A DNA stretch of 24,224 nt from an uncultured Collinsella sp. (GCA_900543945.1 UQTN01000018.1:1-24224), one strand, 5' to 3'; counted from the stretch's first letter, positions 1 to 8,348 are shown. Notes: a model not told the origin generated them from the sequence alone. Numbers and translations are program-made.

Positions 1-1037
1 GGAGCCGGCTGCGGGGCGGCCTGCTGCTGTGCCTGGCCGGCGGCGAACAGCTGGCTGGCGTTCATGCCGCCCATGCCACCTGCCATGCCCATGCCCATAA
101 AGCCTGCCATCGCGCCGTTGGGATTGGCGGCTGCCGCGCGCATTGCGTCGCTCTGGGCGCTGGCAATGTTGGCTGCCGCCATGGTGGGATCGCGCATGAC
201 TGCGGCCTTCTGCAGGTCCTTGATCATCTGCTCGTCTTCTTGCGAGGCTGCGATGGAGTTGACGCCAAAGCTCACGATCTCGACACCGCGCAGGTCACGC
301 CAGTCGGCAGAGAGGACCTCGTTGAGCGCGCGGGCGAGCTCGGTGGTGTGGCCGGGGATGGCGCTGTAGCGGATGCCCATTTCCGAGATCTTGGCAAAGG
401 CGGGCTGCAGGGCGGTGAGCAGCTCGGACTTAAGCTGGCTGTCGATCTTGTCGCGCGTGTAGCTATCGGTCACGTTGCCGCACACGTTGGTGTAGAACAG
501 CAGCGGGTTGGTGATGCGGTACGAGTACTCGCCGTTGCAGCGCACGGAGATGTCAACGTCCAGGCCAATGTTGTTATCGACCACGCGGAAGGGCACGGGC
601 GAGGCGGTGCCGTACTTGTTGCCGATGATCTCCTTGGTGTTGATGAAGTAGACGCGCTGGTCCTTGCCCGCGTCGCCGCCAAAGGTAAAGCGGCTGCCGA
701 TATTGGCGAAGGTCTCCTTGATGGAATCGCCCAGGTTGCCGCTAAAGACGCTCGGCTCGCTGCCGGTATCGAAGACGAACTCACCGGGCTCCAGTGCGAC
801 TTCGATGATCTTGCCGTTTTGCACCACGAGCATGCCCTGGCCGTCGTTGACGGCGATGACCGAGCCGTTGGAGATGACGTTGTCCTCGCCGCGCGTGTTG
901 GAGCTGCGGCCACCGGTGCGTTTGCTGCCCTTGCAGGCCAAGACGTCAGCAGGCATCGATTCGCAGTAGATAAATTCCTTCCACTGGTCGGCCATGACGC
1001 CGCCGGCAGCTCCCAATCCAGCTTTCAAGAGTCCCAT
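1..1037 (-). CDS. SPFH-domain protein (YdjI-like), C-terminus cut by window edge
   Basis: Reading leftward from the ATG at 1037, 345 codons remain open to the window edge, so the C-terminus is missing. The protein begins MGLLKAGLGAAGG and carries an SPFH/band-7-like core over roughly residues 40-260. That core is followed by a Met/Gly/Ala/Gln-rich tail (MAGFMGMGMAGGMGG, then QAQQQAAPQP). In the full family, often annotated 'virion core protein' and including Bacillus YdjI, this tail leads to a C-terminal zinc ribbon that would lie outside the window. SPFH proteins scaffold membrane microdomains. The gene follows the double zinc-ribbon gene by 48 bp, so the two are probably co-transcribed. A GGAAG ribosome site precedes the start. 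The family call is from recognition of the sequence and the precise function is unknown. Confidence 0.85.
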   Translation of the reverse strand, partial: MGLLKAGLGAAGGVMADQWKEFIYCESMPADVLACKGSKRTGGRSSNTRGEDNVISNGSVIAVNDGQGMLVVQNGKIIEVALEPGEFVFDTGSEPSVFSGNLGDSIKETFANIGSRFTFGGDAGKDQRVYFINTKEIIGNKYGTASPVPFRVVDNNIGLDVDISVRCNGEYSYRITNPLLFYTNVCGNVTDSYTRDKIDSQLKSELLTALQPAFAKISEMGIRYSAIPGHTTELARALNEVLSADWRDLRGVEIVSFGVNSIAASQEDEQMIKDLQKAAVMRDPTMAAANIASAQSDAMRAAAANPNGAMAGFMGMGMAGGMGGMNASQLFAAGQAQQQAAPQPA

Positions 1038-1085
1038 GGTGATCTTCCTTTCTCGTCAAAGGCCGGGTGGTATTGGTCGGATTGC

Positions 1086-2408
1086 TTAGTCGTCCTTGTC
1101 GTCTTTCATGACAACGGTGGTCTCGGTGTGGTTGAAGGTGTCGTGCTTCTCGGTCAGGTCGAGCTCGCCGCAGTACTCGTCGGCGTGGGTGGCCTCGTTG
1201 GCCGTCTTGAGCTGGCCTACCAGTAGCACGTCTCCGATAATCACGATGATCAGCGGCGCGACGATGTTGATGAGGATGCCCTCGATATCAAAGGCGAGGT
1301 AATCCGGATCGAAGGCGTTCTCACCTATAAAGAGAATCTGGGAGAGGATAAATCCGATCACAAAGAACAGCACCGAGGCGATGGCGAGCTTGGGCTTGGA
1401 ACAGGGGAGCTCGCCGACCAAGCGGCCGGTCTGGCCGTTCATGGCAAACAGGTAGCTCTTGCCGTTCCACGAGGTGGAGAGCATCCAGACGGGGAACAGG
1501 GCGTAGTCGCTGTCTTCCCAGGTGTAGTCGAGCTGCTTGCTTTCGACCGTGGCATCGTCGTATTCGTCGACGACAGTCTCGCGCAGGGCCGAGATCGTGC
1601 TTTCTTCCATACGGCGCTCGGCGCGCGCCTTGCAGGTCTCGCAGTCCTCGTCGTAACGGTTGGCGATGTAGCCGGGCATATATGCGACCGAGAACGGACG
1701 CAGCGCGTCGTAGTCAAACGGCTCGATGGCGTCCATGTGGCCGTCGGGCATCTTGGACGATCCGTCGACGGGCACGCGCTTAAACGAGATATTGCCCTTG
1801 CGATAGGCATCGTAGTGGTCGGTGGTCGTGACGGTGCGGTCGGATTCCTCGGTCACGGTCTCGTTGGTCGCGTCAAAGTACACTTCGCCGTCCACGCGGG
1901 CGCCGTAGAGCCAAAACGGCACGTAGACACCTTGGACCTCGTCGATGTGGTTGCCGGTGACAAAGCTCTTGGGCAGCAAGATCTTGCCCTTGTAGTGTTC
2001 CTTGAGTGCGGCTGTGACGTCGTCGTGCCCGAGCTTAAACGGAATCACCAGGTCGGGCGAGAAGTCGCCTGAGAGCTGGCCGGGCGCCACGGCGGAGTTA
2101 CCGCAGTACGGGCAGGTGGTGACGGCGACGGTGCCGTCGGACACGAGCTCGGCGCCGCACGACGAGCAGATGTAGCCGGCGTTTTGGGCGAGCTCCTGCA
2201 CGGCATCGTCGACAGCAGGTTTGGGAGCTGCGGCTGCGGCATCGGCTTTGGCATCTGCCTTGTCCTGGCGCTCGCGATAGAGGGCCTCGACTTCTTCGAC
2301 TTCAAAGCGTGAGTCACAGTAGTCGCAGACGAGCTTTTGCTCGGCACTGGCAAAGTGAAGGGGGCCGCCACACGCGGGGCACTGATAGTTGACGCTCTCG
2401 AAGGCCAT
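1086..2408 (-). CDS. Membrane-anchored double zinc-ribbon protein (YdjG-like)
   Basis: A 440-residue protein. The first zinc ribbon uses C10/C13 and C28/C31 and the second uses C81/C84 and C99/C102. An Ala/Asp-rich linker separates them. A long soluble domain follows, with a CxxC pair in the middle (DCETCKAR). Two hydrophobic segments lie near residues 340-361 and 378-398, and the cytoplasmic tail is acidic and Lys/Asp-rich. The architecture matches the 'TFIIB-type zinc ribbon' proteins neighbouring SPFH genes, such as YdjG in Bacillus. There YdjG, YdjH and YdjI lie together under envelope-stress control, which is family knowledge. It sits 24 bp downstream of the DUF4428 gene and 48 bp upstream of the SPFH gene in one apparent operon. 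No catalytic motif is visible; a role in membrane stress or scaffolding is inferred. Confidence 0.82.
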   Translation of the reverse strand: MAFESVNYQCPACGGPLHFASAEQKLVCDYCDSRFEVEEVEALYRERQDKADAKADAAAAAPKPAVDDAVQELAQNAGYICSSCGAELVSDGTVAVTTCPYCGNSAVAPGQLSGDFSPDLVIPFKLGHDDVTAALKEHYKGKILLPKSFVTGNHIDEVQGVYVPFWLYGARVDGEVYFDATNETVTEESDRTVTTTDHYDAYRKGNISFKRVPVDGSSKMPDGHMDAIEPFDYDALRPFSVAYMPGYIANRYDEDCETCKARAERRMEESTISALRETVVDEYDDATVESKQLDYTWEDSDYALFPVWMLSTSWNGKSYLFAMNGQTGRLVGELPCSKPKLAIASVLFFVIGFILSQILFIGENAFDPDYLAFDIEGILINIVAPLIIVIIGDVLLVGQLKTANEATHADEYCGELDLTEKHDTFNHTETTVVMKDDKDD

Positions 2409-2432
2409 GATCGGTCCTTTCCGTGCCGGAGG

Positions 2433-3170
2433 CTATGCGCCGATGGCGCCGCCGCAGTATTCGCAGCGCCCACTGGCATCGGGAATGGTGGTGGCTCCGC
2501 AGAAGGGGCAGGTCACCGCGGTCTTGGGGGCCTTGGCGGCCACGACGCTGTCGCGCGTCTCCTGGCGCAGCTGCACCAGCGCGTCGCGGACCTCGGTTGC
2601 CTGGCGCTTGGCCTCGCGGTATTCGATGGAGCCGCGCCGATCGATGGTGGAGTCGTTTACGCGCAGGTTGATCTCGGTAAAGTACGGCGTGTTGACGTGG
2701 ATGGTCAGATTAAAGTCGTAATCCAGGTCGTAGCGCGGCGGGTTGTAGCTCTCGCGCTCGCCGTCCTTGGTCTCGCGATAGATTTCGGTGCGATGCTCGT
2801 CGATATCCATATCGCAGCCGAGTACCTGCGAGAACTCGATGATGTCGGGATTGGCGTCGCGCCAGCGGCTCTGCGAGGTGATGATCAGCAGGCCCGCGTC
2901 CTCATCGAGCATGATGTTGGTGCGCCCGGCAGAAAGCGTGCGCGTGGGGTTGAACGACGCCAAGCGCTCGGCATTGGCCTCGCGGTAGGCGAGCTGCTCG
3001 CGGATATCGTCCGCGGTGCTGGAGCGATAGCCGTGAAAGTAGGGGGAGAGCTTGCCGGCGCACTCTTTGCACAGGTAGCCTTCATTGATTTTTGTCTTAC
3101 CTAGAAGTCCCAGCTCGGTACCGCAAATCGCGCACTCTTTCTTCTCGAACATCTTGTCAAAGAAGCCCAT
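2433..3170 (-). CDS. DUF4428 protein with N- and C-terminal zinc ribbons
   Basis: A 245-residue protein. The N-terminus has the DUF4428 signature: C13/C16 (CAICGTELGLLGKTK) and C34/C37 (CKECAGKLSPYF). The middle, roughly residues 75-170, is a beta-rich domain of the kind seen with DUF4428. A short charged helix follows. A second zinc ribbon closes the protein (C221/C224 and C236/C239). The ATG at 3170 is preceded by GGGAGG six bases upstream. It is the first gene of a three-gene minus-strand set that continues with the double zinc-ribbon and SPFH genes. The function is unknown. DUF4428 proteins recur in Firmicutes and Coriobacteriia beside SPFH or zinc-ribbon partners, so a shared complex is a reasonable inference. 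Confidence 0.85.
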   Translation of the reverse strand: MGFFDKMFEKKECAICGTELGLLGKTKINEGYLCKECAGKLSPYFHGYRSSTADDIREQLAYREANAERLASFNPTRTLSAGRTNIMLDEDAGLLIITSQSRWRDANPDIIEFSQVLGCDMDIDEHRTEIYRETKDGERESYNPPRYDLDYDFNLTIHVNTPYFTEINLRVNDSTIDRRGSIEYREAKRQATEVRDALVQLRQETRDSVVAAKAPKTAVTCPFCGATTIPDASGRCEYCGGAIGA

Positions 3171-3291
3171 GGCTGCCTCCCATCAACTGGTAGCGTGTGT
3201 CACTTTTGATGATGGGGGAGTGCGCAGCCTTTCACGATACCCAGACGGCTCAAGGAGTCTCCACAACTGGGACACATGGCCCATTTTTCCT
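3171..3291. other. Gene-free leader upstream of the DUF4428 operon
   Basis: This stretch precedes the leftward three-gene set. I found no convincing minus-strand -35/-10 pair and no tRNA or small ORF with a good ribosome site. It runs into a cluster of palindromic repeats from 3292 onward, listed separately. Confidence 0.4.
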
Positions 3292-3351
3292 ACTCATTGG
3301 GGACGTACTTAAATGAGTGAAACTACTCATTTAAGTACGTCCCCAATGAGT
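3292..3351. repeat. Head-to-head pair of GGGGAC-loop hairpin repeats (perfect 27-bp inverted repeat)
   Basis: Arms 3292-3318 and 3325-3351 are exact reverse complements separated by 6 nt (gaaact). Each arm is itself a small hairpin: ACTCATT and AATGAGT flank the loop GGGGACGTACTTA. The same loop on different stems occurs at 9974-10002 and 14144-14180, and a shorter GGGGAC-containing version at 23067. It resembles REP-type dispersed palindromes. No transposase is nearby. Confidence 0.85.
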
Positions 3352-3362
3352 GCTCGCAGAAT

Positions 3363-3425
3363 GAGAGTGGATAATCTCCCGTTTTTGGCCTGTGTGCAGG
3401 CTCAAAGTGGGAGATTTCCACTCTC
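3363..3425. repeat. Long palindromic repeat, copy 1 (near-perfect 18/17-bp arms)
   Basis: The left arm 3363-3380 begins GAGAGTGGATAATCTCCC. The right arm 3409-3425 is its reverse complement with one base missing and one changed. The enclosed sequence contains TTTGGCCTGTGTG and GGCTCAAAGT, also found in the copy at 14981-15044. Just downstream, around 3433-3454, is a weaker copy of the TCCAAAAATCC-loop hairpin that also follows the second copy. The element lies between the 3' end of the DUF1593 gene and the DUF4428 operon and may act as a transcript end. Confidence 0.8.
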
Positions 3426-3501
3426 GTCATTTGGGTGTCCAAAAATCCCCGCTCGTTTGGCGCCTGGGGACACTCTTTGTCGAATGTGGGCGTCGCCCTT
3501 G

Positions 3502-5013
3502 CTATGCCACAGTCACGGCGACCTGGGCGTAGCGGCTGCAGGGGCGCTCGGCGCGCGTCTGCACGGTGAGGGTGAGCACAAAGCGGTCGCCGGGTCGTGC
3601 GTCGGCGGGCACGATGAAAGTGGCATCCTCCGTGCATTCTTGCCACAGCGACAGATCCTGGACGCCTGCATAGCTCGACGGGTCTACGGCGACATCCCAA
3701 TGCGCATCGAAGCCCCTGCCGTCGGGGTCGACGATGGTCGCCGCAAGGTCGATGCGCTCGCCGGCTGCGGCGCTGCGGTCGGCCGTGACCTCGACAACAT
3801 GCGCCGGATGCGAGCAGATGGCCGGATCATGGGCGCACCATTGCGCGCGGGCGGCAAAGTCTTCCTGATAGGCACGCAGGTAGGGATTGAGATTGTCGTC
3901 TGAGGGCGTGCCGAGGGCGGCAAAACCGGTGGGCGCGTTCGCATCGGGGCGTCCATCAAGAAACATGCGGCCGAGCAGCGTATCGAAGTCGCGGTCGTCG
4001 ATACCGCGCAGGCCAAACGGAAGCAGCGGAATATAGGTCATGCTGTCGCCTTCGGCCATAAAGTCGCCGCGCTCAAACTGTACCGCGGGCATGCCTTCCA
4101 GGCCCCAATCCAGGCGGGCATGCTTGCCAAACTGAAAGCGCTCGGGCTCGTTTTCGTAGACCTTACCATCGCCATAGAGCATATAGCGTGCCATGAGGTG
4201 GCCGTTGCCCTGCGTGAGGTTCTGCTTGGGCCAAGGAGCCTGAAACAACGGCAGCGTATCGGGCTGAGCCATCTTGGCGTCGACATAGCCGCCATACATA
4301 TAGGGCACGCGCCAAAAGATGAGCTCGGGAAAGAGCTCACGCCCATGGTCGAGCCACGAGTTGTCCTGTCCCACGCCATCGGCAACGCCCATCACGCGCA
4401 CCTTCTGATAGACCCGCTGCTGTACGGCGGGCCACTCGGGTGTGGCGCGATAACGCTCGGCAATACTCATGAGGGCGCGAACGATCGTATTCATACCACC
4501 CCAGCTGAGCAGCCACAGCGTGCGCGGGTCATCGTCCATGATGGCATCGGCGATGACGTGAGACCCTTCAGTCTCCTCGCGCACATCACCCTCAAAAGCA
4601 ACATTTCCCACAAACGTACGCTCGATCATCTGGGCAGGCGTGGGAAACGGCGGTTCACCGGCAGCGGCCGCATTTGCCTGCAACTGCGGCCAAGCCTGGG
4701 TATATTCATTGCTCCAGAGGCTCTCAATCCAATGCTCGGGAAACGGACGATACTCACGAAGCTCCCCTGCCAGTGGATCGGGTTCATGAGGCACAACAGC
4801 CCACTCATAAGAGCGCCGCCCTTTGGTCCGCCAATGCGAATTCACCTCGCCGAGCGTATGAACCCCATCCCCAAGAAAGTGATACTGCGAAGCCGTATAC
4901 ACCACAGCCTGAACATCAAGCAAGTTGAGATACAGAGCCAAATGAACAAGCGAGTTCATATCATCGACTTCCATATCAGTGGTAACAATCACTCGAGTCA
5001 ACTTCTGGGACAT
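3502..5013 (-). CDS. DUF1593 nucleoside-hydrolase-like protein
   Basis: A 503-residue protein. I chose the ATG at 5013 over an upstream in-frame ATG at 5037 because GGAG lies 8 bases before it and the family begins here (MSQKLTRVIVTTDMEVDD). The N-terminal two thirds match DUF1593, related to inosine-uridine nucleoside hydrolases. Asp residues D13, D17 and D18 stand where that fold binds calcium and ribose. A beta-sandwich domain (about residues 400-503, 'VTADRSAAAGERIDLAATI') follows, as in the Sde182 'cellulose-binding' proteins. No signal peptide is visible, so it is probably cytoplasmic. It follows the esterase gene by 79 bp on the same strand. The substrate is unknown; a glycoside or nucleoside hydrolase in plant-glycan breakdown is inferred from family and context. 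Confidence 0.85.
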   Translation of the reverse strand: MSQKLTRVIVTTDMEVDDMNSLVHLALYLNLLDVQAVVYTASQYHFLGDGVHTLGEVNSHWRTKGRRSYEWAVVPHEPDPLAGELREYRPFPEHWIESLWSNEYTQAWPQLQANAAAAGEPPFPTPAQMIERTFVGNVAFEGDVREETEGSHVIADAIMDDDPRTLWLLSWGGMNTIVRALMSIAERYRATPEWPAVQQRVYQKVRVMGVADGVGQDNSWLDHGRELFPELIFWRVPYMYGGYVDAKMAQPDTLPLFQAPWPKQNLTQGNGHLMARYMLYGDGKVYENEPERFQFGKHARLDWGLEGMPAVQFERGDFMAEGDSMTYIPLLPFGLRGIDDRDFDTLLGRMFLDGRPDANAPTGFAALGTPSDDNLNPYLRAYQEDFAARAQWCAHDPAICSHPAHVVEVTADRSAAAGERIDLAATIVDPDGRGFDAHWDVAVDPSSYAGVQDLSLWQECTEDATFIVPADARPGDRFVLTLTVQTRAERPCSRYAQVAVTVA

Positions 5014-5092
5014 AGGAACAGCTCCAATCAAAATCAATTCAGCCAGTTACGCGCAAGGCAAGACTAAACCCCGGTCCCCGCGATGGGAGGGC

Positions 5093-6430
5093 TTAGCGGT
5101 CGACCCTGGCCGACCACTCCCAGCAGCCCACCGGCTCGCCGTCGATGAGTACGTTGCCCCCGTCGAAGTCTTGATAACACAGGTCGTTGAATTGGTGGAT
5201 CCACACGCCGTGGTTGAACGTCTTCTTGGCCGAGCCGTCGGCCTCGCGATACACGCCGGTCAGGTCCTCGACATGGCTAAAGTAGGTGAGATGCACGTTG
5301 GCGCCGGCACCGCGCAGGCGCGCGAACAGCGGCAGCACGGTCTGTTGCGGGTGCACGAGCTCGTCGCCCTTGGAGTGCGTAAACCACAGCGGCGTCTTGG
5401 CGAGCGCGGCCACGTCCTTGTCCGTGGCGTTGTACCACGGGGCGCAGCAGGGAAGGCCCGCGGCGAAAAAATCGGGGTAGTCGGCGCACAGGCGCAGGGT
5501 CATAAAGCCGCCGTTGGAAAGGCCGGCGACCACGATGCGGTCGGTGTCGATGCGGTCGGCATACTCGGCGACAAACTCGTCGATAAGCGCCTTGAGCACG
5601 GGGGAGTAGATGCTCTGGTTGGAGTGACCGAGCTGCTCGACGCCGTTGTCCATCCAAAACGTGGGCGACTGCGGCACGAGCACCCAGGCGAAGCCGCCAA
5701 AGTAGCGCTGGATCTGCGCCTGGCTAATGGCTGTGACGCGGTTGCCGATATAGGCACGCGTGGCGCCTTCGCCTTGCGTGGTGCCCTTGCCCTCGCCGGC
5801 GCCGTGCAGATACACCACGAGCGGGGCCTTTTGGGGCACAACCGTTGCCTCGGGCGCAAAGGGGTTGAAGCATGCTGAGTCCTCGGCCTTAAAGCTGGGC
5901 TCAAAGAAGCCGTATTCGAGCGCGATGCCGTCGACGGCGGTCTTTTGTGTGGTGTTGCTCCAGCCTTTGAGCGCGGGGCAGATATCGCCACGGCAGGTGT
6001 CGAAGACCAGGCCGCAGGTGGGATCGTCGCCGTCGTTGCCGGGAAGAGCTGTGAGCTGCGTGATGCGCAGCTGGTCATCGAGCATGCGCGAGCCCATGAC
6101 GCCGCCTTCGATGGTCTTGGTCAGGCGCTGCTCGGCGACCTCGAGCGCCACATGGGTGCCCACGGCGAGCTTACGTCCGTTCTCGTCGCACGGATATGCG
6201 GCGAGAATGTCGATGTAACCCGCGGAGGGAACGGCATGGTCGGCGCCGCGCTCCTTGCGCATCAGAACCTCGCCCGAGCGCTCGTGACGCTCTACATATA
6301 TATGGAAGGTGTTCGCGTCGATGTCGTTGGCGCGCACGGTGCAGGGCAGGTCGAGTACGACCTTGCTGATCCAGGGGCCAAAGTCGCCCAAGGTGGTGAC
6401 GGTTGCGTAGGTACACAATTTGAGCTCCAT
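5093..6430 (-). CDS. Alpha/beta-hydrolase esterase / predicted peptidase
   Basis: A 445-residue protein. I set the start at 6430 because GGGAGG sits six bases upstream; the open frame extends to 6550 but that part is AT-rich operator DNA. Residues 1-195 form an all-beta N-terminal domain. The alpha/beta-hydrolase domain follows, with an oxyanion motif YLHGAGEG near 207. Its nucleophile elbow is GLSNGG with Ser305. Asp356 (SKGDELVHP) and His407 or His412 (FNHGVWIH) are candidate triad partners. This is the layout of the 'predicted peptidase' / carbohydrate-esterase-like family. There is no signal peptide. It is the first gene leftward from a divergent control region shared with the PTS gene, so removal of acyl groups from imported glycosides is a plausible inferred role. 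Confidence 0.82.
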   Translation of the reverse strand: MELKLCTYATVTTLGDFGPWISKVVLDLPCTVRANDIDANTFHIYVERHERSGEVLMRKERGADHAVPSAGYIDILAAYPCDENGRKLAVGTHVALEVAEQRLTKTIEGGVMGSRMLDDQLRITQLTALPGNDGDDPTCGLVFDTCRGDICPALKGWSNTTQKTAVDGIALEYGFFEPSFKAEDSACFNPFAPEATVVPQKAPLVVYLHGAGEGKGTTQGEGATRAYIGNRVTAISQAQIQRYFGGFAWVLVPQSPTFWMDNGVEQLGHSNQSIYSPVLKALIDEFVAEYADRIDTDRIVVAGLSNGGFMTLRLCADYPDFFAAGLPCCAPWYNATDKDVAALAKTPLWFTHSKGDELVHPQQTVLPLFARLRGAGANVHLTYFSHVEDLTGVYREADGSAKKTFNHGVWIHQFNDLCYQDFDGGNVLIDGEPVGCWEWSARVDR

Positions 6431-6479
6431 GAGCTGCCTCCCTTGCGCCGCTAGTGGGAAACAAAAGCGGCAATACAAT

Positions 6480-6576
6480 CTAAACATGTTTAGTTTAATG
6501 CAGAATTGCAGAACGAGCAGATGAACTCGGTAAACGGCAAAATTGAACACGCCATGAACTACTAAACATATGTTTA
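6480..6576. promoter_or_regulatory. Two AT-rich 14-bp palindromes upstream of the esterase gene
   Basis: CTAAACATGTTTAG (6480-6493) and TAAACATATGTTTA (6563-6576) are perfect 14-bp palindromes sharing the half-site TAAACA, 83 bp apart. GTAAAC at 6530 and GTTTAC at 6572 repeat the same core. They are the likely operators for a dimeric repressor acting on the divergent esterase/PTS region. The regulator is not identified. Confidence 0.55.
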
Positions 6577-6749
6577 CTAGCTTCTAGCAGGGCTTCTGTT
6601 GATGAGTTAACAGATCAGTGAGGTGTTCATCAAAATAAAATCCCACGTAAATGGCTATATATCAATAGAGGGTCAAAGAGACCATCTCCCGCCATTCAAA
6701 TACGTTCACCCCCGATTTCCTACCGTTCACCGGACTGTAGACGGCAAAA

Positions 6750-6779
6750 TTGCCATAAATTCGGCGCTCCGTGTAAACT
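6750..6779 (+). promoter_or_regulatory. Candidate promoter of the PTS EIIBC gene
   Basis: TTGCCA (6750-6755) is followed by an 18-bp spacer and TAAACT (6774-6779). The -35 lies in a segment GTAGACGGCAAAATTG (6737-6752). This matches 15 of 16 bases of a segment at 6530-6545, suggesting a second binding site or promoter duplication. The -10 overlaps the first GTAAAC hexamer. Confidence 0.4.
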
Positions 6780-6814
6780 AAAGCCCGTAAACGTTCAGTA
6801 AACACCTTGTTTAC
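6773..6814. promoter_or_regulatory. Phased GTAAAC/GTTTAC hexamer cluster
   Basis: GTAAAC occurs at 6773, 6787 and 6798, and its complement GTTTAC at 6809. The last three start 11 bp apart, one helical turn, and the last two make an inverted repeat with a 5-bp spacer. The position just at or after the candidate -10 fits a repressor operator. Confidence 0.55.
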
Positions 6815-6829
6815 GACAGCGTATCCAAG

Positions 6830-6897
6830 GGTCCGGCAACCGTAAGGGGTTATAGTCGCCGGGCCAAAGGCGTGCCTAAGCCCAAGGGGGCTGGCAC
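6830..6897 (+). promoter_or_regulatory. Two leader hairpins before the EIIBC gene
   Basis: GGTCCGGC (6830-6837) pairs with GCCGGGCC (6858-6865) with one G-U pair. GTGCC..AGCCC pairs with GGGCT..GGCAC over 6872-6897. Neither ends in a T-tract, and they do not match the BglG/LicT RAT sequence, so an antiterminator is not supported. They may tune mRNA stability or translation. Confidence 0.4.
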
Positions 6898-6920
6898 ACG
6901 AAGATATGGGGAGGGGTCCC

Positions 6921-8348
6921 ATGGCAGTAGATAACAAGCAGATTGCCACCGATGTCCTCGAGCTCGTGGGCGGCGCGGAGAATGTTTCCGTTGCCACCAA
7001 CTGCATGACGCGCCTGCGTCTGACGCTCAAGGATAACAGCAAGGCCGACGTGGAGAAGATCAAGAAGGTCAAGGGCGTTCTGGGTTGCCAGTTCGCCGGC
7101 AGCCAGCTCCAGGTCATCATTGGCCAGAACGTGCCCAAGGTGCTCGCCGAGTTCGTCGCCATCTCCGGCGTCAAGCAGGGTGAGGCCGTCAACGAGAACC
7201 TCGACGCTCCCAAGGAGAAGTTCGAGCTCAAGAACCTCCCCAATATCATCCTCGACTATCTGTCGGGCTCCATGACCCAGCTCATCCCGCTGCTCATGGC
7301 CGGCGGTCTGTTCCGTACCATCGCGGCCGTCCTCGGCCCCACCATGCTCGGTGTGCTCTCGGCCGACGACCCGACCTATACGTTCCTCTACACCACGCTG
7401 TACGAGGCCACGTTCACCTTTATCCCCATCTACCTGGGTTATGCCGCGGCTAAGAAGCTCGGCGCCAGCCCCGTGCTCGGCATGCTGCTCGGTGGCGCCC
7501 TCATGGCTCCGTCCGTTGTGACGGCTGCCACGCAGGAGGGTGGCGGCATCATCTCCGTCTACGGCATCCAGATCGCTGCTGCCAACTATCAGCAGTCCGT
7601 CCTGCCGATCATCCTTTCGGTGCCTGTCCTCTACTTCGTCGAGAAGTTCTTTAAGAAGGTCATGCCCGACGTGCTCTCCACGGTCTTCACGCCGTTTTGC
7701 ACCATGATCGTTACCATCCCCATCGCCTTCATCGTCCTCGCCCCCATCGGCAACGAGATCGGTACGCTGATCGCTAACGCGCTCTTCGGCCTTGCTGACC
7801 TTGGCGGCATCGGTATTCTGATCGTCATGGCCGTCCTCGGCGCCTTCTGGCAGCTCTTCGTGGTCTGCGGCATGCACATGCCCGTCATCCTGCTCGCCCA
7901 GGTTCAGATCATCGCTGCCGGTTACGATCCCTTCGTCTTCGTTTCCACCAACTGCGCTATGGCCGCCGTCTGGGGCTGCGCCTTCGGTGCCTTCCTCAAG
8001 ATGAAGAGCCCCGACGAGAAGTCTCTCGCCATCGGTTACGTCATCTCCGCCATCGCCGGCGGCGTCACCGAGCCCGCGCTCTTCGGTATCCTCATGCGCT
8101 TCCGTCGCACTATGCTCGGCATGTTCATCGGCGGTGCCATCGGCGCTGTGTTCTCCGGCCTCATGGGGGTTACCTACTACCTCGCAGGCGGTGCCTCCAA
8201 CTTCCTGGTCTTCACCAACTACCTGCAGGGTGGCCAGATGAACACCGTCTGGGCTATCGTCGGTATGGCAATCTCCTTTGTCATCGCCGCTGCCGTCGTC
8301 TTTGTCTCCGGCTTCTCCAAGGAGGAGCTCGCCGAGATGGAGGCCTAA
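6921..8348 (+). CDS. PTS beta-glucoside-type EIIBC component (no IIA domain)
   Basis: A 475-residue protein. I chose the ATG at 6921 because GGGGAGGGG lies just before it; an in-frame ATG at 6906 overlaps that site. Residues 1-90 are the EIIB domain with phosphorylated Cys28 in NCMTRLRL. From about residue 105 a polytopic EIIC domain follows, with the family motif GGVTEPALFG near residue 380 and many hydrophobic helices. BglF-type enzymes often carry a C-terminal IIA domain, but this protein stops after EIIC. Phosphate must therefore come from a separate EIIA, for which the gene at 21548 is the candidate. It imports and phosphorylates a beta-glucoside or related sugar. The sugar cannot be named from sequence. 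Confidence 0.93.
   Translation: MAVDNKQIATDVLELVGGAENVSVATNCMTRLRLTLKDNSKADVEKIKKVKGVLGCQFAGSQLQVIIGQNVPKVLAEFVAISGVKQGEAVNENLDAPKEKFELKNLPNIILDYLSGSMTQLIPLLMAGGLFRTIAAVLGPTMLGVLSADDPTYTFLYTTLYEATFTFIPIYLGYAAAKKLGASPVLGMLLGGALMAPSVVTAATQEGGGIISVYGIQIAAANYQQSVLPIILSVPVLYFVEKFFKKVMPDVLSTVFTPFCTMIVTIPIAFIVLAPIGNEIGTLIANALFGLADLGGIGILIVMAVLGAFWQLFVVCGMHMPVILLAQVQIIAAGYDPFVFVSTNCAMAAVWGCAFGAFLKMKSPDEKSLAIGYVISAIAGGVTEPALFGILMRFRRTMLGMFIGGAIGAVFSGLMGVTYYLAGGASNFLVFTNYLQGGQMNTVWAIVGMAISFVIAAAVVFVSGFSKEELAEMEA

Noticed and set aside
3313..3903. Plus-strand 196-codon open frame starting in the repeat at 3313
   Set aside because: It begins inside a palindromic repeat, overlaps the DUF1593 gene antisense, and has no domain.
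6830..6897. BglG/LicT antiterminator (RAT) site before the PTS gene
   Set aside because: The hairpin sequences do not match the RAT consensus, no terminator with a T-tract overlaps them, and no BglG-type gene is nearby.
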